Below, in pieces: positions 44,001-55,512 of a stretch of 64,000 nucleotides of DNA. Source of the stretch: Prunus persica (taxonomy: Eukaryota > Streptophyta > Magnoliopsida > Rosales > Rosaceae). Each line of letters opens with the position of its first letter. The first letter of the stretch is position 1. The DNA is taken from positions 18,326,676-18,390,675 of the forward strand of contig NC_034011.1 in assembly GCF_000346465.2 (NCBI RefSeq), read 5' to 3'. Position numbers and translations under genes: made by a program. The notes below the pieces were generated by a model. It saw only the letters and a program-made list of their open reading frames with translations. It was not told where the DNA came from and did no database searches.

Positions 44001-44169
44001 GGACACTGTAGTCTTCAAGCTCAGCACATTCTTGAAGAAAGAGACGAATGTTGTCTCGAAATGGACCATTTGGACCGATTGGGCAACCAGGGTCGCAAAA
44101 CGAACTGAACCCATAAATCTTTGGCCTTCGCTTCCTCTTCTTGCAAGCTTCAAGGATTGGAATTGACAT
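41022..44169 (-). CDS. MMD1: PHD-finger protein, MMD1/DUET-like (three exons)
   Basis: Exons 43875-44169, 42617-42860 and 41022-42528 join at canonical sites into 681 residues. Exon 1 starts MSIPILEACKKRKRRPKIYG and keeps the hallmark FSSFCDPGCPIGPNGPFRDN. Exon 2 has WSNHFVSKRKYHIIIPMDDE and HGLIHCNGYAHLVCVNGLEG. Exon 3 has YGHSWFGRWGYRFSHGSFGV, an atypical winged-helix-like middle, and a C-terminal C4HC3 PHD finger (about 608-655: CECGARDDDGERMVACDIC, WQHTRCCGIED, FVCSACC). This is the MMD1/MS1 group: meiocyte or tapetum nuclear regulators that read H3K4 methylation through the PHD finger. Neighbour order supports the MMD1 (At1g66170) or At2g01810 lineage. The first Met of MSIPIL is the earliest ATG. 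The frame is intact. Intron 1 (1,014 bp) is built of degenerate repeats. Confidence 0.93.
43413..43875. repeat. Degenerate tandem repeats in MMD1-like intron 1
   Basis: A motif of the type gaacagagaaattcgagttctacagtagaaa recurs at about 43418, 43536 and 43696, and a final copy (agagagaaattcgagttctaa) ends at the exon 1 donor, 43875. Spacings are about 118-160 bp. Read on the coding strand each copy begins like the true intron start (GTTAGAACTCGAATTTCTC). Confidence 0.6.
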
Positions 44170-44194
44170 GGTCTTCACTTAAAATTTCTAGCTT

Positions 44195-44335
44195 TAGCTT
44201 TCTCTCTCTCCTCCAAGACTTTGCTTTCTTAAAATCTTTAAAGACTTGGAGTTTGTAGCTTTAGCTCTCTCTCTCTCTCTCTCTCCTCCAAGACTTCGTT
44301 TTCTTGAAATCGTTAAGGACTTGGAGTTTGTTGCA
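44195..44335 (-). repeat. Tandem duplication in the MMD1-like leader or promoter
   Basis: Two copies of a roughly 70-bp unit, ctctctctcctccaagactt ... cttggagtttgt, start at about 44199 and 44264; the second begins with a longer (CT)n tract. It lies 30-165 bp upstream of the ATG. Confidence 0.65.
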
Positions 44336-45035
44336 AAGGCGTTCGTCAGTTACAGGCTCTGCCTTTTCAGTTGCTACCGATACAATTTTCCCGCTTGAAT
44401 TGGAATATGACTCAATGTACAAAATGACCCTTACATATGACATATTTTTCAAGTTTACCCGTGGGCGTTAGTTCTTAGCTGCTTGACCTTGACTTAGAGC
44501 AAGTCCAGCAGCTAAGGCTGGACTCGGGCTAGGGGTGGGGGTTCGGGAGAAAAATGGGTTTTCAGCAACAAAAGGCAGCCTGGGTAAGAGGTGGGGGCCA
44601 CAAGATTGGGTTGGCCCGAAGTGGAGTTTGGCCCGAGCAAGAGCCCGAGGGCGGTGACGTTATGGCTAACGCCAGGATGGCGTCAACCCTTCAGCTTTCA
44701 ATTTTTTTTTACCGTTAGCACGTGTATTGCACGCGCCAACGTTAAAAAAAATTTGAAACGACGTGCTACAGTAGCTGCCAACGGCTACCTTACACGTGTC
44801 GGCCTATTGGCTCTCCGATTCGATTTTTTCCTTCAATCCAACGGCAGCCAATTTTTCTGCAATAAAAAAAAAGAAAAAAAATGTTAAAAATTACTGAATT
44901 TTTTTTGTATAAATACCAACCAATACTCTTCACTTTTAACACCAAATCCTCTTACATTTTCTTCTCCGTCTACTATTATTCACTTTCAACTCAATATTTT
45001 TTTCACTTTCAAGTTGTATTTTTCTCTATCATATT

Positions 45036-46084
45036 ATGGGTTCTTCTAGTGAAAATGGAGGGGCATGGAGCATGATGGAAGATGTTAGCTTGTGTGAGGC
45101 TTGGGTTCAAGTTAGTCATTGTCCCGTAACAGACAATGAGATTAAATTTTCTCATATGTGGAAAAAAATACATCAGGCATTTTGTGAAAGGGCAATTGGT
45201 TCGACACGTACAGAAATGACATTATCTAGTAAGTGAAAAATTCTTAATAAAGAGTTAGCGAAATGGAGAAATGCCTTGGGAAAAGCGATGGACAACCATA
45301 GAAGCGGGGAAAACCTTAGAAATGAGGTAAATTATTTGTCATTTTCGTTCTATTAATTTCTATGTCATATTAATTTTTATTTAAATGTTTCTTGCAATTT
45401 ATATATTTTGCTAATATTTATTGTATTTTTTTTTTTTATACATGTTGCATTTTTTTTAAAATTTATTGCTTTTGCATTAGTTTTTTTTTTACATGTTGCA
45501 TTGCCAATATTTTTTTAAAGTTTCTTGCATTTCCATTTAATTTTTTTTATAGATTATGCAAGCACAAATGTGGTTTGGTGCTACTGGGTAAGGCAAAAAA
45601 GAGTTTCAACCATACCCATTGTTGGGAGGTGGTGAAGAATTGTAAGAGATTCCAAATTATTCCAACGGGTCCAATGGTAGTGTTGAACGAGACGCCACTC
45701 CATGAGACGCCGGCATCGGATTCACCTATGGATTCTCCGATGAGTCAAGACTCATCCATCGAAAAGGAGCCAAGGCCTATTGTGAGGAAGGCGGCAAAGG
45801 CGAAGAGAGGGAGTAATTTTAGCAAGAATGCATCTAAATTTTTGGAGGAACTTTCAAAGCACCAAGCCATGAGAATTGAAATGGACTTGAAACAACAAGA
45901 GCACGATATGGCTATTCAACTACAATATGCAAAAGAAAGGGAGTATGTACGCAAAGAAAGGGAGTATGTACGCGAACAAAACATTGAAAAAAAAGATTGG
46001 GAAACCATGGCCATGGATACAAGTCATATGTCCCCTGAAACAAAACAATTTTGGAAGCTAGAACGAAGGGATGTTATGAGATGA
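45036..46084 (+). pseudogene. Harbinger ORF1, Myb/SANT-like DNA-binding partner
   Basis: Exon 1 (45036-45330) reads MEDVSLCEAWVQVSHCPVTD and FSHMWKKIHQAF, a trihelix/SANT-like start. After an intron (acceptor ttttttatag at 45552), exon 2 continues CWEVVKNCKRFQ, a Pro/Ser linker and a charged coiled coil (KHQAMRIEMDLKQQEHDMAI) to TGA at 46084. Stops at about 45234 (SSK*) and 45589 (GATG*) break it. An EREYVR duplication is visible in the coiled coil. In Pong/Harbinger systems this protein partners the transposase at the TIRs. Confidence 0.75.
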
Positions 46085-46562
46085 AGACTTTTCGTGACGA
46101 TGGACCTAGCAACACAGATTGGTTAAATGATGAAAACCATTAAAATAGTTTTTTTGCCTTTCATGTCTTAGTTTACTTGCCTTTGATTTCAGTGTATTTT
46201 TTGTTTTGTTTAATTCATGTATTTTATTTTATTAGTTGTATTGATTTTCTTTTAGTGAATAAAGAAAATATTCAACAAAATTCCTTTTTATTCAAAACAT
46301 TTCATACATAAAAAGCAAACCACAACCAAAGCATAAAAAATAAACAAACCACAACCAAAGCATAAAAAATAAACAACCCACAACTAAAGCATAAAAAAAA
46401 AAAAGCATAACTAAAAATACAACATAAACATAATAAATTAAAAAAACATCTTCACTTCACTTCATTCACCTTCATTGCCTTTCACCGCCCATAAATGCTC
46501 CATCAAGTCAACTTGACGGCGTTCATGAATATACCACGATTGCATCTCCGTGTAGCGATCAA

Positions 46563-47827
46563 TCATACGGGGCATGAAACTACCGTCTCTAACCAACGGT
46601 TCATGTTGCACTGGTTCTCCATTTGGCCCCACTGGTTTTTCATAAATTCGTGTAGGGCCATGTCCATGGGATTTGGTTCATACACTTCATCAGCATCGTA
46701 ATCATATTCATCTTCCACAATCATGTTATGGAGGATGATACAAGTCATCATTATAATCCTAAGCACCTCCTCGTCAAATAGACGCGCCACACCTCTGATA
46801 ATAGCCCACCGGGCTTGAAGGATACCAAAGCACCTCTCAACATCTTTTCTGTACCCCTCTTAATAGCGAGCAAAAAAATTTTGCTTATGAGATCGAGGAT
46901 GTGAAATTGTTTTCACAAATGTTGTCCACCTCGGGTAGATGCCATCAGCTAGATAATACCCGTTCTGGTAGACGGTACTGTTGATTTCATATGTGATATT
47001 TGGGGCTTCACCTCTCAAAACATCATTGAACACCGGGGATTGACCCAGGATATTCAAATTGTTTTGAGATCCGGCAACTCCGAAGAAGGCGTGCCAAACC
47101 CATGTATCAAAACCAGCAACTGCTTCCAGGATGATATTTTATGCCCTTTTCTATTTTCGTAATCCCCTTGCCAAGCAATTGGACAATTTTTCCACTACCA
47201 GTGCATGTAGTCAATGCTACCAATCATGCCAAGAAATCCTCAAGACTCAGCTTTTTGGAGAAGTCGTTGCAGGTCCTTGGGCGTAAGTCTGCGTAGGTAG
47301 TCTCTGGTGTACAGAGTTTCCACTGCATCACAAAATCGCACCAAGCTCTCCAAAACAGTGGACTTCCCCATTCGGGCAATCTCATCCACCTGATCAGCAG
47401 ATGACCCATACGCCAACATTCGTATCACAGCTGTGAACTTTTGCTCGGGAAGAAGTCCCAAATTTTCAGCACAATTTTTCTTTTGAACAAAATATTCATC
47501 ATAATTGCAAATATCATGCATGACTTTATTGAACAAATGGTGTTGCATTCTATATCTCCCTTGAAAATGAACATCAGAGTACAGAGACTGTGGGATAAAA
47601 TAATCTTCCAGAAGATTCTTACCCTGAAAATGTCTATGTTTGTCCACATTTGGGCCACGGCCTTCTCGTGAACCACGGCAACTCTGGTTTTCTTCCTCCA
47701 GCAAAGCAACTGCTATGCCAAGTTGCTCATCTAGTTCTCTCTACGCCCTTTTGCTTGCAGCTCGTCTACGCATTCTTTCTCTAGTTTCTCGCTCTTGCCT
47801 CTCCAAAACCTCTTGCATGTCTGCCAT
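46563..47827 (-). pseudogene. Harbinger DDE transposase, inactivated
   Basis: It starts MADMQEVLERQERETRERMR and continues after a stop with SLYSDVHFQGRYRMQHHLFN, AYGSSADQVDEIARMGKST, IGSIDYMHW (first catalytic Asp) and YLADGIYPRWTTFVKTIS, ending in DEEVLRIIMMTCIILHNMIV. That is the harbinger-type DDE_Tnp_4 nuclease. Several stops and frameshifts occur, and the position of the second catalytic Asp reads SQNNLNIL, Asn instead of Asp. No active enzyme can come from this copy. Confidence 0.85.
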
Positions 47828-48314
47828 TGAGAATGGAGAATGAAATCTAAAATATGAGAAATGGAAATGTAGAGAAGAATTGGTGTGAGAGGTATGAGCT
47901 GAACCTCTAGTATTATAGAAAAATTTAGACAGATAGATATGTAGAGGATGAAAATCTTATCTGAAATTTTAAATTCAAATGAAATTTGAAATTTGAAATT
48001 TATCTGAAATTTGAATTTCGAAATGTATCTGAAATTTGAAATTTATCTGAAATTTAAAACCGAAAATCTTATCCGATATGAATAGTATTGACACGTAGGA
48101 ACCCAAAAATCTTATCCGAAAATATTATCCAAATTAATTGTTTAAGTAAACAAAGTTGTGAAAAAAAAAATGAATAGTATTTGTCATGGCAAGCCTAAAC
48201 TGGTGGAAACACACTTTGCTAAGGGGGCTAGGGCAGCCACTATTCACGTGAATAGTAGCTGTCCTAGGGCTCCTCTTGCCATGGCAAGGGGCTAACTGGT
48301 AGAAATGCTCTTAG

Positions 48315-48840
48315 GGTTCGTCATCGGGCCGGGCCAAGGTTTCAGAGAGCCAGGCCGCCAGGGGCCTAAACGGGTCGGATTTAAAAAAAAAATTTATTTT
48401 TTTGTAAGTCCATTAAATCTTTTTGTTACACATTTTTTGTCAAAAATGATGAATGAATAATTTTCTCTTAAACAATAGTGCAGATTACTATATAACTTAA
48501 TAAAACAAAACTATAATAGCCAAACACTTTTAACAAACCAATACCAATAGCCAATATATTTGAAAAATATTATATCTAAAAATGAATCTATGAAAATGTG
48601 TTACTTATATCCCAACCTAGGATTGACATCATGAAAACTAAAGCAATTTTTGTTGCTTTGAGGTTGGGGAGCCTAGGACGGGTCTAGTCGGGCCGAGGGT
48701 TTCACATCCTAAGCCCAAGCCCTACCCAACCTTAGAGTAAGTCAAGCAGAGCGGGCCTAACCAACGGGTTAGGCCCTGCTTTAGCCCGTCGGAACTCGGG
48801 CTACCCACTTCAAGCCGCGGCTCGCAGGCCAAATGATGAT
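48315..48840. mobile_element. Possible hAT-like remnant rich in GGGCC/ACGGG words
   Basis: The left end has atcgggccgggcc and aaacgggtcgg; the right end has gggcctaacc-aacgggttaggcc and ggccaaatgatgatc. The GC-rich ends around an AT-rich centre resemble a non-autonomous element. Termini and duplication are not resolved. Confidence 0.3.
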
Positions 48841-48937
48841 CTCTACCTTGACTTGAGCAAGCATTAAGTTAAATGAGGTGATTATGAGTATGGGCATTTT
48901 AGTCATTTAGGGAAACGCTATAGCCCATCTGAACTAA

Positions 48938-51833
48938 GGGCTCGTTTAGGAGTGATTTTGTAGAAGCGATTTTACTCATTAGTGATTTCAGCATAATCAC
49001 TTTATGTAGTAGCGCTTTTACACAAAATCAGTTTATTGTTTGGCTACCAATATAGAAGTGCTTTTATACTGCAAATTTGATTTTGATTTTGATTTTTTTT
49101 AAGAAATAGAATGCATTCATAGGATTAAAGTAGCGCACATATAACGATACGAAATAATGGCCTTGTTAAAACTTTCATCAGAGACATGTCATAAAGCAAC
49201 AAGAGAGTTCGAAACAGTCATGCAGTACCAATGCCAGAGCAAGATAAAATAAAATAGCAAACTAATACGTAGACCTTCGTCGCAAAGACCTCCGATGAGA
49301 ACACTATAACACAATCCAACTGTCAAAAGAGTCCTGCTATGAAATCATAGTCCTTTGCACAGCCACAAGACAGTGAAAACATCATACAGAGAACATAATA
49401 CGCCAAGAAGAAAGAAAACAACCACTAAGCACACTATCTCCAGCTACCTCCAATAGCAATTGGCAATGAAAGAAGAGAAATCTGCAAGGAGCAACATAAA
49501 GAAGAGAATAACTGTAAACAAGCCAGGAAAGAAAATAAATAAAAAAGCCCCCAAGCACGCCATAGCATCTCAACACTGGCAAAGAAACCTCCTATGAAAA
49601 CGTAGTCCTTAAGACATGTACAAAATCAAAGATCAGTTAAGGGGAGAACGAAGAAAACACTATGCAACAATAAGAAAACTAGCCTAGCCACTTAACCTCA
49701 ACACAGAGATCTGGTGTAAGAGAATTTGCCTGATGTCAAGCCTATGAATACTCCAAGAACACATTAAGGAACCCGTCTAGTAGACTCTACTTGGCCAGTC
49801 TCCATAGGTTTGTCAAGAAGAACACCAACATCACCCGAATTCGCAGTTCCCATCGCAGAGTAGCCAGCCAAACTAGTAAAGATGGGCAAAAGATGGTGCC
49901 CAACAACCCTAGTTGCCAAAAACCTAGCCCAACACCATGAAAAGAAGGATCAAAGTTATAAACCCTGAAAAGCCACCCACGCCTAATCTCTAGACAGCGA
50001 CCGTCTTCTCCTAACGGTAAGGCTTGAGATCGCAGATCGGATGACAAAGAGGGAGTGAGGAAAGCCACCTTCACAGTGACCGCTGATCCCAACGAAGCAG
50101 CTTGCATCATGATCATTGTTGACTTGGAGATTGTCGGCACATTAGCAGGAGTAAACCCACTAAAACCACCATACCAAGGCAACCACCAGAGACGTTGACG
50201 CACCAAGGAGAAAGAGAACAATGACCAACGCCCAGGATATGAGAGAGACAACAATGAGGCCAACACCCTAGAGTCAAAGAGAAGAGTGACGGCAGTGACT
50301 CAACGTGGAAGAAAAGTGACTCGACGCTGCCAAGTCGAGGACGGTGACGACGGCTGCTGAATGTGGATGAAAACGAGCATGGTTAGGCCAAGGAAGGGAT
50401 GATGGCTAAACGTGAGAAACCTAAAACCTAATATTTGATGCATGGCTCTTCTAGTGTAGCGAGAAAGCGACCCCTAAAAGGATTGTGATGTTATTCGTAG
50501 TGTTTGGCTTCCTAAAGAAAAAAAAAAAACTCTGTTTTCTAGTTTTTTAATTTTATTTTCATAATCAAACATTTTAAAATTGATAACCAATCACATAATA
50601 TTAAATCTTGGGCATTCTTAAACGAAAACTGAAAGTATATAGCATCAAATCATACCAAATTTTTCTTTTGAAGAAATAAGAATAAATATTTTTTTAGGAT
50701 GAGAAACTATATTTTTAAGTGACACAAATATCAAGTAGACATAAGAAGATTTCTGATTCTCTCACATTCCTCATCTATATCTCGTGTACAAGTTACATTT
50801 TCTTCTACAATAGTATCTTTGTACTAGTCCCTTCCTAATCTGTTTGGGGAAGTTGCTCTTTGATTAATACAAGTTATATCTTACAAGTGCATGAATCAAT
50901 CTAATAGTATAGTAAGCAAATACCAGAGTCGTTTCCGTAGAGATTTGTAAAATTTATTAATTAATTTCAAATACAAATACCATAAGAAAAATAGAAAATA
51001 AAAACAAAATATTACAATATTAAAATAGCGAAAATAAGTTACTCAATATTAATCTAAGTGTCGAGAATTTAAGGCAATAAAATAAAATAACAAATGTTGG
51101 AAATTGGTTTTGAAAATCAATGAATGAATATTAGGTCTCCGATTTCACCACAATAATCATATTCTATGTATCGAGTTAATTTGAGAACAAAATTGGAATT
51201 CAATTCCAAGTCTTCGTTCTTTTGTTATTATGATGATTCATTCAGCTGCGATGTCACCAAGTATTGTCCATTAAACCCAACTAATGAACCCCATAACCAA
51301 ATTCAATCGAGAACCCATTAAGTTCAAGAAGAACAATCAAAAGCCAAGAAGTGTCTTACCGTGAATCTGGCTTCAACAATAACTCATTCATTCATAGTGC
51401 ATACAAGTATAAGGATGTCGTCCAATCTTATTTTAGACAATCCAAATACCTATAATGGCCAATTACAAGTATCACTATCACAATTATAATAATGAATGAA
51501 ACAAGGAATATAAATTGATTAAAAGTAAAATATTAACTCAATAACATAGAACTTCAAAATATGGTCGACAAGATGTATTTATAGGCCAGCTTCTTGGTTT
51601 TGGAGAGAAGATAGGAATTAAATCCATCTGGAATAGGGAGTTTCTTTTCCTATTTGGATTAGGTTTGACCTTTGATGCATCTCTCATGTGCTTTTGCCTA
51701 AAATCACTTTAAGTGATTTTATTACCTATTTTAAGCGCTTTTAATTTCCAAACACCCTTTTTTTAAAAGCAAAAGTGATTATACTCAACTTCAAGTGATT
51801 TTCGCCCTCCCAGAATCACTCCTAAGCAAGCCC
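48938..51833. mobile_element. 2.9-kb element with TIRs and TAA duplication, class uncertain
   Basis: Left end GGGCTCGTTTAGGAGTGATT; right end, read inward, GGGCTTGCTTAGGAGTGATT; flanking TAA on both sides (48935-48937, 51834-51836). A 3-bp TAA duplication suggests PIF/Harbinger or Tourist type. The interior shows no transposase. A minus-strand segment (about 49100-50500) with an aromatic, Trp-rich frame at 49787-50266 may be another insertion, possibly a LINE 3' part; not recognised. Confidence 0.55.
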
Positions 51834-51836
51834 TAA

Positions 51837-52309
51837 TTCTATGTGGTGCACTTGGATAGGGTTGGTTTTGCAGACGGCCAAGATGTGTTGATTGTTGAGA
51901 TCCAACAATCAACTTCAAATGTTTGTTTGTCCACTCAACATTGTGTCGTGGCCTATCCAAGAACTTTCTTATCACAGTTGTCTTCTAAATTAACCAGTGG
52001 GTATATTCAATTAAAATTTTTAGGGTGTTACTACTTGGACGACATTGATGTCCACCCTTCTAATACATGTGCGTCTCACATACACTTGTGTCGCCCACCT
52101 CAATTAGAGAGGCGGTCAGCAATGGGGTCAATAAATGTCTTCCAAATAACATTATTTAGATTTTAATAGATTTTAAAGTAGTTAGAACTCTATAGGTTTT
52201 ATTTGAGTTTTCCATATATACTTTGATTGATTTCATAAGTATTTTGACGAAATTTGTTGGAATCTTATCATAGAGTTTGATAGATTTTTATAAACTTCTA
52301 TAAATTCGA
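51837..52309. other. Intergenic, nothing recognised
   Basis: Short spacer between two transposons; no ORF with recognisable content. Confidence 0.4.
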
Positions 52310-52710
52310 AATAGTGGTGGGTCATCATGTTTGATGTTGGTGATGATAATAGAGATAGTGCTAGTGGGGATGGTAGACAATTAACGGTGGTGGTAATGAA
52401 CATGTCAAGTGATGGCGGTGGTGCTGGTGGTGACAACAAAATTATATCGATGGAACATGGGTGGCATAAATGGTTGTGGTGATGGTGGTGCTGGTAGCGG
52501 TGACGACAGTGGCGGTAGTGGTGACGGTAGGGGTGGTAGTGGTTGTGGTAATGATGGTGGTAAAGGTGGCAGCGATGGTGATGGCTTTGGGGTGGCAGTG
52601 ACAGTGACGACGATGGCATTGGTGATGATGGTGGTGGCAGTGGCAGAGGTAGTAGTGATGATGGTGGTGCCATCGACTATGACAGTGATGGTGATAGTCA
52701 TGACAAGATA
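52310..52710. repeat. Degenerate GGT/GAT trinucleotide-rich region
   Basis: Long run of imperfect ggtggtgatgg-type triplets. Open frames on both strands are due to this composition (Gly/Val/Thr or His/Tyr repeats) and are not genes. Confidence 0.85.
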
Positions 52711-53019
52711 GATGGTACACTACGCCAAAAATTGAAAGCTACATCACCTAAAAGACGTTGAAAAGTGAATTTCGCGATGTTGTTTTAAAATTGGCTACAA
52801 ATCACATCAGCATTTATAGAAGCGACGTCGTAGGATATCTAATACGGTGGTTTATGAAAACATATTTCAAAACCACGTCGATTGTCAAGACGAAGCGAAC
52901 ACTGTTCACTTAAGTGACCTAAATTTTCACGACTCCCTCTTGCTCTTCTAAGTTTCCCTCTCGATGAAAATTTCCAATCTCTCTCGACCTCTCCGTATCT
53001 AGACCTCACTTGGTTCAAA

Positions 53020-53021
<2 letters not shown>

Positions 53022-53081
<60 letters not shown>
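53022..53081. repeat. (CT)n microsatellite
   Basis: About 30 CT units inside the CACTA element. Confidence 0.95.
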
Positions 53082-53083
<2 letters not shown>

Positions 53084-54101
53084 CTATCATATCTCTAAGG
53101 TCATCATCTCTTTCACATTCATTGTGGGTTCCGTGGATTTGGAGTTGTCTTGTCGTGGCTACCGTAGACATTGGCGTTCACTGCCCTGCCCTTGGTTGTC
53201 ATTGACATTCACGTTCATTGCCGTCGATTTCTCGTTCCCTGGGCTTACGCCATTGAAGGTCACTGAGCTCTCTCAAGTTCGCGACCCTTCATCAACACTC
53301 TCAGGTACTTTCGCTAAGCCTTTTACTTTGTCAATCACGAAATTGGGTTTGGGATTCTCCCTCTTTTGAGTTCAGAGATATGTTTTTTTGGCTTGTTTGG
53401 TTAGATTGGAAGGTTTCTCCCTTAAGAAATATTGTTGTTCATATTTTAAGAATTACTCAGGTTCCTTCATTTTGCTTGATTTGGTTGTTGCGGTGCTATT
53501 TTCATGCGTTGTTTATTTGCTTTTGTTTTGTTTTTTCAGTAGATTTCTTATCCACTCTCTTCAAAAAATATTTGGAAGGCTATCATTGGTAGATTTTGAT
53601 TGACATTGTTGGGTTCTATAGATTTCTGTTTATAGCAAAGTGGCATGCTAGAATACATGATTTTTACACTTTACTTTGGTACACTAGCTTATTATTGAAT
53701 CAGTTATTTTATTTTTTGAAAATGCATTTGGAAGATGGGTAAGTCATGGATGTTTGCTGATATATGACTGAAAATATTAGAGTTGGGTGTGAGGATATAT
53801 GGGTGGTGGATAAAGTAAATGTCAATGACTGAATGAAGTTAATCATGTATGACATTTCTCTATTTGATTTGTTTCAATGTATAAAGTTTTCTATAGTTTT
53901 AGAATTATATTGTTGTAATGTACGAATTTTACAAATCAAAAACTATGATATGTGTCTCTACATTTAGTTACTTAAAGGTTATTTGATCATTATACTATAG
54001 CTGTAATTTTGTGCACCTTACTTAACGTTCATCATTTTTCTATAATTTTCCTACTATGGTTGTGATATTTTGCAGGTTTATATCTTTAAAATTCCTACAC
54101 T

Positions 54102-54410
54102 ATGGGGACATCAACAGGCCCTCAAAAAAAGCCACCCAATTCCCCCAAAAAGAAGCTTTGCATGACTTCTAAAAAAATGAAATTGGTTTCAGCTCATTCG
54201 AACGATTCAAGTCCGAGTACAATTACATCGGATTCTAGGAAAAAAGCCTCGCGGTATGAACACAATGCCCCAAGTTATAAAGAGGAAAACACAAGGGGTA
54301 AAAGCAGTAATAGAGTACAACACCAAGTGTATTTGTTTCATCCCACGAGTCCTTGTGCGTTTGAATTATTCTTCAGTTTTTTTGAACGTCAATTATGGTC
54401 TTTCACTTGA
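54102..54410 (+). CDS. Small basic ORF inside the CACTA element, unknown
   Basis: 102 codons from an ATG that follows an acceptor-like gcag. It starts MGTSTGPQKKPPNSPKKKLC and is Lys/Ser-rich (KKKASRYEHNAP-type region), then hydrophobic. It could be an exon of an element protein or of a captured gene; no family recognised. Confidence 0.3.
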   Translation: MGTSTGPQKKPPNSPKKKLCMTSKKMKLVSAHSNDSSPSTITSDSRKKASRYEHNAPSYKEENTRGKSSNRVQHQVYLFHPTSPCAFELFFSFFERQLWSFT

Positions 54411-55024
54411 GAGCAAAACTTGCTAGTAATAGCTTCTCCAAGTATATTATTGTTGTGCTTCTTTTGTGAGATCATGCTCTAACTCTTCTTTTTTTATTTG
54501 CATATTTATATGTTTTCACCATCATTTTATTTATATTTTTTTTTTCCTCTTGCAGGTTCTCTATGGTCTTTTTTATGCTCATTTTTACAGGTTTTCTATG
54601 GAAATATAGCCCAATGGTAAAATTTCTCTTTCACCTAATTTTATTTGTTTATAATCTTAGTTTTTTTTTTCTTTCTGTCATTTTGATTTATTTACAGGGA
54701 TGATGGAGGAGACTTCAATTGTGCATCATTTGTATGTTTGGTTGCGGAAGGCTTGGATTAGGAGTACGTAGGTCTTATTAGGAAAAGCTTGTACTACTTA
54801 ATTACCATGTATTAATTGAATATTTATATTTAATTGGTAGGAAGTATGTTTGTTGTAGACTAAAGATTGGTTAACCATGTAATAACTATTGAATCTTCAA
54901 GTTTTATGAAAGAAACTATTTTTGAGTGCATATATTCATTAATAAAGCATTATGGTTGGTTTTCTAGTTAAAATCATTGTATAGCATCATAGGAAACCAA
55001 AAAGAACTAAAATGTAATAGCTTG

Positions 55025-55400
55025 GGAACCTATTAGACGACGGTTTTTATAATAAATCGTGGTCTTTATAAATAATTAACTACGGTTTTTATAAAACAAC
55101 CATCATCTATACAAACAATCCACAATGGTTTTATTAAAAACTGTCGTCTTTCCTCCTATAATTAACGATCTTTACATCTAAACAACGACGGTTTTTAAGA
55201 AAATCCGTCGTCTTTATAGGAAAACAATGACGGTTTAAAAACCGTCATCTTTATGTTACAACAACGACAGTTTTCTTTAAAAACCGTCATCTTTACAATA
55301 AACAACGACGGTGAAAAGCCGTCGTAGTTTGACACCCAAAAAGATAGCGGTTGATTTAACGATGGTTTCAAAGCATTACAACGACAGTAGATCCCCGTCG
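55025..55400. repeat. Subterminal repeat array of the CACTA element
   Basis: At least eight copies of acgacggtttt or its complement (aaaaaccgtcgtc) spaced 20-45 bp, in both orientations. Confidence 0.85.
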
Positions 55401-55512
55401 TCTATTTCGTTTTTTTGTAGTAGTGGTAGTAGAGATGATGAAATAATATGTTGGGAATAAATAAATATATCTATCAAAATCTGGGAGGGGGGAGGGGGGG
55501 GAACAAAGATTT

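Larger units (their letters stand above)
44497..48310. mobile_element. PIF/Harbinger DNA transposon
   Basis: Ends are GAGCAAGTCCAGCAGCTAAG on the left and, from the right inward, GAGCATTTCTACCAGTTAGC. Both are flanked by the 3-bp duplication TTA (44494-44496, 48311-48313). It contains a Myb/SANT-like ORF1 on the plus strand and a DDE transposase on the minus strand, in convergent orientation. Both are decayed. 3,814 bp is normal for a Pong-like autonomous size. Confidence 0.85.
52718..55425. mobile_element. CACTA (En/Spm) transposon, non-autonomous
   Basis: It starts CACTACGCCAAAAATTG and ends ...TTTTTTGTAGTAGTG (from the right: CACTACTACAAAAAAACG), flanked by GTA on both sides (52715-52717, 55426-55428). 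The right 400 bp hold many copies of a subterminal word, GACGGTTTTTA or its complement (AAACCGTCGTC), in both orientations, the expected transposase-binding array. No TNP2 transposase is inside; a transcript-like interior has a (CT)n tract and small ORFs. Confidence 0.85.

Noticed and set aside
49787..50266. Minus-strand 159-codon frame, Trp/Leu-rich
   Set aside because: No recognisable domain, atypical composition and a position inside a transposon; possibly decayed LINE sequence but not enough for a call.
52405..52720. Overlapping open frames on both strands (Gly/Val-rich, Thr/Ile-rich, His/Tyr-rich)
   Set aside because: They are translations of one degenerate GGT/GAT triplet repeat, without start context or domain.
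52839..53369. ORFs with Arg-Glu or Ser-Leu repeats around 53.05 kb
   Set aside because: Produced by the (CT)n/(AG)n microsatellite; no conserved sequence on either side.
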